From IMG/VR virus record IMGVR_UViG_3300032297_000742, positions 1-27,477 of that record: 27,477 nucleotides of DNA, one strand, 5' to 3'. Position numbers and translations under genes: made by a program. This DNA is from a virus. The first letter of the stretch is position 1. Every line of letters starts with the position of its first letter. Of this stretch, positions 16,177 through 21,632 are shown piece after piece. The notes under the pieces were generated by a model. The model made no database searches. It was not told the origin of the DNA and saw only the letters and a program-made list of their open reading frames with translations.

Positions 16177-17969
16177 TATCTAAACATTCCTCTTCTTCTG
16201 TACGATGGTCTGATTCTTTCTTCGTCACCCATAGCCTTTGGTTTAGGATCAGCCTTCGGTCTCTTTATTTTGTCCCAATCTGTACCAGTTCCTGGTTTAG
16301 TTGTAGGTGTCTTAATTCCTGGTTCTTTAACTGGTGAATTTGATTTGAAATAATCCATATCATATTGATCACCAAATGCCTTAGGTTTTGGGTCAACCTG
16401 TGGTCTCTTCACTCTGTCCCAGTCTGTACCAGTACCTGGTTTAGTTATAGGTCTTTTAATTCCCGGATCTTTAACAGGTGCATTAGATCTTAAAAAGTCG
16501 ATATCCAACTCAATAAAGTTATCATCAAAAGAATTTCTATTATTCATTGAGAAATCTAATTCACCATCTGAATTGTTATCTAAATCTAATCTATTAGGTA
16601 TACCGTCAAAGTCTCTGTCTAAGTCACCTGTTGCAGATAAATAACCTTGCCCTGTTTGTAACGCATCCATAACCCCCATTTCATCTTCATCGATATGTCT
16701 TTTTCTCTTCATACCTCTTAATTTACTGAAGTCATCTGCAGTTATCTTACCATAAGGTTTTGCAACATCTATCTTTTTTCTACCATCAGTAAACCCATCG
16801 TTATTTCCTTCATACATTTGAGAACACTCACACATCATACCCTCAATCATATTACCACCTTTATAACCACCACACTCGTTACAAATTTCTTTTCTCTCTT
16901 TTAAAACTTTTTTAATTGAGTTTTTTGTACTTTTAGTTAAAAAAGATTCTAAAAGTTGTTTCTTAGAAAATACGACTCTTCTACTTTCAGATAATTCATC
17001 ACCACCTTCTTCTGGTGTTTTAGTATCTTCATCACCACCTTCTTCTGGTGTTTTAGTATCTTCATCACCACCTTCTTCTGTACCAAAATCATCATCCTCA
17101 GTACCACCCAATGAATCTTCATCATCTTCTCCTTCGAATTTTGAAATTATGTCCTCTTTATCACTTTCGTCCATTTCGTCTAAGTGTAATGCAGAAATGA
17201 TTGAGTTAATAACGTATTTTTCTAATTTAGGATCAACATCTTCAGAGTCTCTCAACATCTGTCCGATTTTTCCTGTTAATTTTTGTATTTTTTTTGTGAT
17301 TTCATCATCACCTAAATCTTCAGTACCCTCATCACCAGTAGTATCAGTATCTTCTGTATCGGTATCTGTTTCATCTGCAAATGCGTCAGTATCTGTATCA
17401 GTATCATCTGTAGGCTCGTCATCAGAAAAACCAAATTCATCATCTGCAACATCATCCTCTACAGGTGCTTCAGGAGTTTCTGATTTCGGTGTATCTACTT
17501 TGAGTACCTTTTTTTGTTCTTTAATATCATCATCTAAAATGATTTCTTCTTCTTTTTCTAATACAAAACCATAACCTGCACTACCTGCAACTGCATTACC
17601 GTCAGACTCAAAAATATTAGTATTATTCTCAATACCATATGATTCGTTTAACATATCAAATTTAATATTTAAATGTTTTAACGCTTCCGCATAAGAATGA
17701 TATTTTTCAGTACTTTTATTTTGTAAACCACCAACGTATTGGAAATCCTCAGATAAAAATTTACCGTAAGGTTTATTTGATGTTTTTATGAAGTAATCGT
17801 GATTTTCTCTAACAATACCGTAAACAATACCGTTAGGTCCCTTTTTTATTAACTCCAATTCTGAAAATGACTTACTTTCATTAAGTGTTGTCATTTTACC
17901 CATAAGGTCTAACATTCTATTTACTTTGTCTTGACCTTTTAATGTTTTAGGATTTACTATTTTTCTCAT
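16176..17969 (-). CDS. Large acidic mosaic protein with zinc-ribbon, calcium-repeat and proline repeats
   Basis: This encodes 597 residues, unrecognised as a whole. Parts in order: an N-terminal tail ending in LNE-S at 31; a small alpha/beta domain (35-108, with GIVYGIVRENHDYFIKTS and YHSYAEALKHLNIKFDMLNES); an acidic Asp/Thr/Glu low-complexity region (170-220); a helical domain (224-278); an 11-residue tandem repeat EEGGDEDTKTP (about 297-325); a basic helix (330-360); a cysteine cluster C363, C366, C380, C382; a thrombospondin type-3-like segment DLDRDFDGIPNRLDLDNNSDG (449-469); and two 48-residue repeats each with PGTGTDWD (about 488-583). The tail is basic. The LxE-S sites and acidity are like those of the scaffold protein, so an internal head or core-type protein is possible. 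It is translationally coupled to the next gene. Confidence 0.75.
   Translation of the reverse strand: MRKIVNPKTLKGQDKVNRMLDLMGKMTTLNESKSFSELELIKKGPNGIVYGIVRENHDYFIKTSNKPYGKFLSEDFQYVGGLQNKSTEKYHSYAEALKHLNIKFDMLNESYGIENNTNIFESDGNAVAGSAGYGFVLEKEEEIILDDDIKEQKKVLKVDTPKSETPEAPVEDDVADDEFGFSDDEPTDDTDTDTDAFADETDTDTEDTDTTGDEGTEDLGDDEITKKIQKLTGKIGQMLRDSEDVDPKLEKYVINSIISALHLDEMDESDKEDIISKFEGEDDEDSLGGTEDDDFGTEEGGDEDTKTPEEGGDEDTKTPEEGGDELSESRRVVFSKKQLLESFLTKSTKNSIKKVLKERKEICNECGGYKGGNMIEGMMCECSQMYEGNNDGFTDGRKKIDVAKPYGKITADDFSKLRGMKRKRHIDEDEMGVMDALQTGQGYLSATGDLDRDFDGIPNRLDLDNNSDGELDFSMNNRNSFDDNFIELDIDFLRSNAPVKDPGIKRPITKPGTGTDWDRVKRPQVDPKPKAFGDQYDMDYFKSNSPVKEPGIKTPTTKPGTGTDWDKIKRPKADPKPKAMGDEERIRPSYRRRGMFR
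16234..16521 (-). repeat. Two diverged 144-bp (48-residue) coding repeats
   Basis: The units start 144 bases apart (16234 and 16378) and encode KSN/RSN-x-PVK-x-PGIK, PGTGTDWD and DPKPKA blocks. They are diverged at DNA level but well kept at protein level, so they are probably selected. Confidence 0.8.
16995..17080 (-). repeat. 33-bp tandem repeat, about 2.6 copies
   Basis: Copies begin at 16995, 17028 and 17061 (the last partial). They encode an 11-residue acidic unit. Copies 1 and 2 are essentially identical in DNA, which points to recent expansion. Confidence 0.9.
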
Positions 17970-17988
17970 TTTTTATTTTTTTTTATTT

Positions 17989-18312
17989 TTATCCGTTAGT
18001 TGGTAATCCAGTTCTAATGTCAACAAACCTATATTCTTCTGTACCACCAGTTGTTGTTGATATTAATCCTGTTTGAAATAATCCCGCAGGTTTAGGGTTA
18101 CCTAATAATGCGAACCCGTTATTTAACGTAGTACCGCTCTGTTGAATTAATAAGTCTATTGTTTTACCTGCAACACCTGTTATTGAAGATCCGTTTATTG
18201 TATATGTACCGTTTGTATTAAAATAAACTGCACTGTAAACGTAACTATCAAAATTAGTATTACCAGTGTTGTGTATTACTGTAAAAGTACCTGTTAAATA
18301 AGTTGAAGCCAT
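17989..18312 (-). CDS. Small beta-rich protein, possible capsid decoration or head-surface protein
   Basis: This encodes 107 residues rich in Thr, Ser, Gly, Asn and Tyr, with very few charges, alternating in the manner of a beta-sandwich (GTFTVIHNTGN, YSAVYFNTNGTYTINGSSI, KTIDLLIQQSG). There is no signal peptide or cysteine. Small, neutral beta-proteins of this kind in head loci are often decoration, fibre or head-surface proteins, but I do not recognise the family. The gene is first in a minus-strand unit, with a late-type promoter element 23 nt before the ATG, and is followed after 19 bases by the 597-residue acidic gene. Strong promoter and first position fit an abundant product. Confidence 0.7.
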   Translation of the reverse strand: MASTYLTGTFTVIHNTGNTNFDSYVYSAVYFNTNGTYTINGSSITGVAGKTIDLLIQQSGTTLNNGFALLGNPKPAGLFQTGLISTTTGGTEEYRFVDIRTGLPTNG

Positions 18313-18327
18313 AATTATGTTTATTAA

Positions 18328-18335
18328 ATAAATAT
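18328..18335 (-). promoter_or_regulatory. Late-type promoter element of the 18312-13411 unit
   Basis: ATATTTATTTAATAAA on the minus strand, 23 nt before the ATG at 18312, with a T7 run (18348-18354) 12 nt upstream. The next terminator is at 13363-13387, so it may serve five genes. Confidence 0.6.
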
Positions 18336-18367
18336 TGCAGTTTTAATAAAAAAACAAAATTAGATTT

Positions 18368-19162
18368 TTATAAATTTTTAATTCTTATTAATGATTCATC
18401 TAGTGTTAATGATTTATCATATGCCTTAGTTTCTATTTCACTTAATTTATCTAAATACATTGTTCTCCTTAACACTTTAAATGCGATATTCTCAAATGAG
18501 TACTCACCTTCTCTATCTAACCCAGTTTGTCTCATTTTTTTAATTTTATCTTTAAGGTTGGTTATTTTTCTGATAGTTTTATCATATTCACCTGATTTAT
18601 ACATATAATATATTTCATCTATTGAATCTATAATACTGTTAACTTTTTGTTCTACCTTTTTAGAATCTATATCTTTTTTTGATGAATCTGGTTTAACTAC
18701 CCACCCGTCCCATAAAATAGAATAAACCCCACTAGAAACGTGAGGTTCTTCTGTATCTTGCATATATATCTCTACGTCATAACCTTTTATAGTTATATCG
18801 TGTTTATCATTCCATAAATTTTTCTTTGAGTTGAAGTATTCTTTTACTAATTCTTCATTATCATCGACTTCTTCAAAGTCAACTAAAATGTGTAAATCTA
18901 CATCTGAAAATTTTGACCAGTTATAGTTGGCTAAACTACCTGTTAATATGATATCATCAATATCTACCCATTCTACGTTTAATGTCTCAAAAAAATCATC
19001 TGCAATCATAAGAAGTCTACTTCTTATTTCTTCATGCATATGTTGTTCATCGTCAAAAATTTTAGGGTTTAATGTACTTCTAACTTCGAAAGAAGATAAA
19101 TCAATTTTCTCTTTTTGGATGATATCATTAACTTCTTGTTCTGTAATTTTTTTTATCTCCAT
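18368..19162 (-). CDS. Pol-beta superfamily nucleotidyltransferase
   Basis: This encodes 264 residues. The minimal nucleotidyltransferase signature is clear: LTGSLANYN (Gly75-Ser76) followed by SDVDLHILV (Asp87 and Asp89), with the third acidic residue in GYDVEIYMQD (Glu131 or Asp129). These bind the metal-nucleotide. After it comes a Trp/Pro-rich strand (SILWDGWVVKPDS) and a helical C-terminal half (about 150-250) that may bind the acceptor. The acceptor cannot be told: family members adenylylate or nucleotidylate tRNA, antibiotics, proteins or other small molecules. The C-terminus ends with LDE-S, like the head proteins nearby. Two ATATTTAT elements lie upstream, so it is likely expressed late. 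A 72-base gap separates it from the accessory cassette. Confidence 0.85.
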   Translation of the reverse strand: MEIKKITEQEVNDIIQKEKIDLSSFEVRSTLNPKIFDDEQHMHEEIRSRLLMIADDFFETLNVEWVDIDDIILTGSLANYNWSKFSDVDLHILVDFEEVDDNEELVKEYFNSKKNLWNDKHDITIKGYDVEIYMQDTEEPHVSSGVYSILWDGWVVKPDSSKKDIDSKKVEQKVNSIIDSIDEIYYMYKSGEYDKTIRKITNLKDKIKKMRQTGLDREGEYSFENIAFKVLRRTMYLDKLSEIETKAYDKSLTLDESLIRIKNL

Positions 19163-19174
19163 AAACTTTTTTAT

Positions 19175-19182
19175 ATAAATAT
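19175..19182 (-). promoter_or_regulatory. Late-type promoter element of the nucleotidyltransferase gene
   Basis: ATATTTATATAAAAAA on the minus strand, 20 nt before the ATG at 19162. It lacks the upstream T run seen elsewhere. Confidence 0.45.
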
Positions 19183-19192
19183 AGTGTTACGG

Positions 19193-19200
19193 ATAAATAT
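19193..19200 (-). promoter_or_regulatory. Second ATATTTAT copy ahead of the nucleotidyltransferase gene
   Basis: The octamer recurs 18 bases upstream of the first copy. The downstream flank (CCGTAACA) is less AT-rich than at other sites, so it is a weaker candidate. Confidence 0.3.
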
Positions 19201-19214
19201 CAATTAAAATAAGA

Positions 19215-19223
19215 AACGGGCGT
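19215..19223. repeat. GC-rich palindromic site ACGGGCGT, copy 1
   Basis: ACG-GG-CGT at 19216-19223 is palindromic in its arms. It lies just after the stop of the 19235-19633 gene and is the inverted partner of the site at 19667-19675. Confidence 0.45.
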
Positions 19224-19234
19224 AATCTTATTTA

Positions 19235-19633
19235 TTAGTCAGTTAATAATTCTTTTTCTTTCTTTGGATTATTAATTAGTTTATCTATTCTAGAATCAGT
19301 GTATCTAAGACAGTCATCATTAACCCTACCAATCCTTTCGTTTAAAAATTGTATTTCTCTACGAATAGATTCCGTTTCTTCTTTTATTCTAATATAAACA
19401 CCATCAGTTCTAACATTTATAGTGTCATGTATTTCTTTTATTTCATCTGAATAATGATGTTCCAGATTTTCAAATCTACGATCAATATTTTGATATAGAT
19501 TGTTAATTGTGATATTTAAATCACTGTTTTCTTTAATTAAATTTTTAACCTTAAGCGTAACCCATACAGTAACTGTACCCAAAAGCACAACTAATACAGA
19601 AGCCACACCTAAAGCGAATGAAATTGTTTCCAT
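19235..19633 (-). CDS. Membrane-anchored coiled-coil protein
   Basis: This encodes 132 residues. One N-terminal membrane segment is evident (about 5-27: FALGVASVLVVLLGTVTVWVTL), followed by a long charged helix with heptad-like spacing (about 30-115) and a basic, polar tail. The Lys-rich region just after the membrane segment suggests an inner-membrane anchor with the coiled coil in the cytoplasm; a spanin-like or lysis-accessory protein with the opposite topology cannot be excluded. It has no lipobox and no catalytic motif. It is last in the minus-strand accessory cassette. The GC-rich ACG-NN-CGT sites lie on both sides. Confidence 0.7.
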   Translation of the reverse strand: METISFALGVASVLVVLLGTVTVWVTLKVKNLIKENSDLNITINNLYQNIDRRFENLEHHYSDEIKEIHDTINVRTDGVYIRIKEETESIRREIQFLNERIGRVNDDCLRYTDSRIDKLINNPKKEKELLTD

Positions 19634-19666
19634 AATCTTTATTTTTTATTTTATTTGTTATTTTGA

Positions 19667-19675
19667 ACGCCCGTT
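19667..19675. repeat. GC-rich palindromic site ACGCCCGTT, copy 2
   Basis: This is the inverted copy of the site at 19215-19223, again just after a stop codon (gene 19677-19871). Both are followed on the plus strand by the 11-mer CTTATTTATTA. Confidence 0.45.
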
Positions 19676-19676
19676 C

Positions 19677-19871
19677 TTATTTATTATTCAATATTTGCAC
19701 TATCTCATACTTCCAACCACTATCGGTATTGGTATTCATTAGTTCACATATCTTCATTGCCTCACCAAAACAGTTAGTTTCGAAAACCTCACCTTGTGAG
19801 TTAAGTAGTATGACGTGTTGAAGTTTACCCTTTAACGTCATTATTTTTTTAATTTGATAATTTTTTTCCAT
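19677..19871 (-). CDS. Unknown small protein, 64 residues
   Basis: A short beta-strand-rich protein (IKKIMTLKGKLQHVILLNSQGEVFETNCF, then a helix with two Cys, GEAMKICELMN, and a final strand WKYEIVQIL). The layout resembles a compact single-domain fold, but no family was recognised. It has an A-rich leader and is spaced 6 bases from the preceding gene, so it is part of the cassette operon. Confidence 0.6.
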   Translation of the reverse strand: MEKNYQIKKIMTLKGKLQHVILLNSQGEVFETNCFGEAMKICELMNTNTDSGWKYEIVQILNNK

Positions 19872-19877
19872 ATATTT

Positions 19878-20150
19878 TTATTTTATGTCTTTCCAAACCC
19901 AGCCTAATAATAACTTACTAAAAAATCTATGTATAATATTAGGTTTTTTTTGTAAATGAATATGGTAATTATAACCTATCTTATACGAACCAATCATTTT
20001 TATTCCTTTGATGAGTAAAAAATCATTTTTTACACGATTACTATCCTCACCGTTTTCTACTTTATTTTTAGGTTTTCTATTTTTATAATACTTTTTATTA
20101 TTTCTAGTACTTCCACTAATAACTGTTTCTTTTAATATAACTTTTTCCAT
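19878..20150 (-). CDS. Unknown small basic protein, 90 residues
   Basis: Strongly basic, with an Asn/Lys/Arg-rich, probably disordered N-terminal half (STRNNKKYYKNRKPKNK) and a more ordered C-terminal half containing aromatic residues (GYNYHIHLQKKPN, then FFSKLLLGWVW). It might bind nucleic acid or the membrane, but this is only composition. It lies 9 bases after the stop of the small membrane protein gene and 6 bases before the next, consistent with an operon. Confidence 0.55.
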   Translation of the reverse strand: MEKVILKETVISGSTRNNKKYYKNRKPKNKVENGEDSNRVKNDFLLIKGIKMIGSYKIGYNYHIHLQKKPNIIHRFFSKLLLGWVWKDIK

Positions 20151-20159
20151 TTTTATTTT

Positions 20160-20360
20160 TTATTTTTTTATTTCATTTTTATGTTCTAACCAACCAATGT
20201 AGAACCCAACACCTACAATTATATTCATCCCTAAAGACATAGTTAATTCGGTTATATCCTCATATACTGTTGTCATAAGATGAATATGTCCCACAGTCCA
20301 AAAAGGGATTGATAAATTTTGTGATATCCAAAGGAGGGTGTATTTTACAAATAATTTCAC
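20160..20360 (-). CDS. Small two-segment membrane protein
   Basis: This encodes 66 residues if GTG 20360 is used. That GTG overlaps the TGA stop of the acetyltransferase gene as GTGA and has an A-rich leader. An in-frame ATG at 20387 would add nine residues that overlap the upstream gene further. Hydrophobic stretches at about 3-22 (FVKYTLLWISQNLSIPFWTV) and 42-57 (GMNIIVGVGFYIGW) suggest two membrane spans, with a charged C-terminus. Function is unknown; small phage membrane proteins may be holins or inhibitors, but nothing specific is visible. Confidence 0.55.
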   Translation of the reverse strand: MKLFVKYTLLWISQNLSIPFWTVGHIHLMTTVYEDITELTMSLGMNIIVGVGFYIGWLEHKNEIKK

Positions 20361-20689
20361 AATATTTTCTTTTCCACATAAGTACACATTTCACCCGCAT
20401 CAAAACCTTTTTCTAATAATAAAGGTAATGATGCTGGCTTACACCATGCATACGCTAACCACCCACTATATTTATCTGCCACATAATTCCATCTAGCCTC
20501 CCATAACATTCTAAAAATACCTTTACGTCTATGATCTTCATGTACCCAAGCGTCTAAGAATTTTATTTTTTGCCCATCTTCTCTTTCCATGTAGATGTGA
20601 CCAACAATTTCACCATTAATCATTGCAATCCATGTCTCTAATTTTTGTGCATTACTCTTTAAGTGTACTATTTTTGCTTCTCCTACCAT
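20357..20689 (-). CDS. GNAT-family N-acetyltransferase
   Basis: This encodes 110 residues, a short but complete-looking GNAT. Motif A is clear: KFLDAWVHEDHRRKGIFRMLWEA, in which the strand leads into the acetyl-CoA pyrophosphate loop RRKGIF, followed by the helix. INGEIVGHIYME is the preceding strand pair and KPASLPLLLEKGF is the motif B region near the end of the fold. It transfers an acetyl group from acetyl-CoA to an amine. The substrate cannot be told, but the gene lies next to a sugar-nucleotide dehydratase, so an amino sugar is one possibility; a protein or a host metabolite is another. It is coupled to the downstream membrane protein by GTGA. Confidence 0.88.
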   Translation of the reverse strand: MVGEAKIVHLKSNAQKLETWIAMINGEIVGHIYMEREDGQKIKFLDAWVHEDHRRKGIFRMLWEARWNYVADKYSGWLAYAWCKPASLPLLLEKGFDAGEMCTYVEKKIL

Positions 20690-20704
20690 ATTTTATTAGT
20701 TATT

Positions 20705-21631
20705 TCATTTATATATTTTTTCTAAATAACTAAAAAGGTTTAAAAATTCAGGCATTTTCCCATTTTTTTCGTTATAATATTTTTTAAGTTTTAAACAATT
20801 TAATCCATATTTTTTATCATGACCCAACCTATCCTCAACATGTTTAATGATAACATTTTTTTGTGTGATATCAGATATTTTATTTATTATATCTAAATTA
20901 GTTACTCTTAAAGATGATCCAATATTGTATATAGTATTAACCACGTTATCGTCAAACATTAAGTCGTAAATAACTTTAACATTGTCATTAACATAAATCC
21001 ATTCTCTAACTTGTTTACCATCACCGTAAACTGGAATAGGTAATCCATTTTTAATATTTTTTGAGATAGTTGGTAAGAACTTTTCCTCAAACTGATGCTC
21101 CCCAAAATTATTACACGTTCTAGTTATTAAATAATTAATTCCGTATGTTCTATTGGCAGAAATAACTAAAAAATCTGATGATGCTTTTGAAGCTGAATAA
21201 TACGAACTAGGTTTAATATCGTCATATTCTGTTGCGGTATGATTTAATGTGAAATGATCCCCCATATCACCGTACACCTCATCCGTTGAAATGTGTACAA
21301 ACTTTTTAAGTTTTTTATTTTTTCTAGATATCTCTAATAAGTTAAAAGTCCCCTCAACATTTGTTTTAATGAAGGGTAACCCATCTTTAATTGAATTGTC
21401 AACATGTGATTCTGCGGCAAAATGTACTATGTAATCAAACTCACCTAAATCTTCTGAAGTAACATCACAAATATCTTTTTCCAAAAAACTAACATTATGC
21501 CTAATATTTTTCAACGATCCTGCGTAAGTAAGTTTGTCAACACAAAGAACATCACAATCAATGTTATCCAATAAATAATTAATAAATGACGAACCTATAA
21601 ACCCCGCACCACCTGTTACTATTATTTTCAT
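20705..21631 (-). CDS. rmlB: dTDP-glucose 4,6-dehydratase-like NAD-dependent sugar-nucleotide dehydratase
   Basis: This encodes 308 residues, slightly shorter than usual RmlB (about 340-360). It is an extended short-chain dehydrogenase: NAD-binding TGGAGFIGS (6-14), HFAAESHVDNS (70-80), active-site STDEVYGD (Thr116, Asp117, Glu118), and the YSASK Tyr145/Lys149 pair. The Asp-Glu pair is the RmlB hallmark for water elimination, so the likely reaction is dTDP-glucose (or a related sugar nucleotide) to the 4-keto-6-deoxy sugar. Substrate-loop residues RTCNNFGEHQ and GDGKQVREWIYVNDN are also typical. No RmlA, C or D gene is in the window, so the phage must use host partners or other loci. One base separates it from the thyA stop. 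Confidence 0.9.
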   Translation of the reverse strand: MKIIVTGGAGFIGSSFINYLLDNIDCDVLCVDKLTYAGSLKNIRHNVSFLEKDICDVTSEDLGEFDYIVHFAAESHVDNSIKDGLPFIKTNVEGTFNLLEISRKNKKLKKFVHISTDEVYGDMGDHFTLNHTATEYDDIKPSSYYSASKASSDFLVISANRTYGINYLITRTCNNFGEHQFEEKFLPTISKNIKNGLPIPVYGDGKQVREWIYVNDNVKVIYDLMFDDNVVNTIYNIGSSLRVTNLDIINKISDITQKNVIIKHVEDRLGHDKKYGLNCLKLKKYYNEKNGKMPEFLNLFSYLEKIYK

Positions 21632-21632
21632 A

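Noticed and set aside
16995-17080. Possible CRISPR array
   Set aside because: The 33-bp units are contiguous with no spacers, lie in frame within a coding region, and encode a regular peptide repeat.
17149-17574. Plus-strand Ser/Val-rich open frame
   Set aside because: It is antisense to the acidic region of the 597-residue gene; same artefact as in the scaffold.
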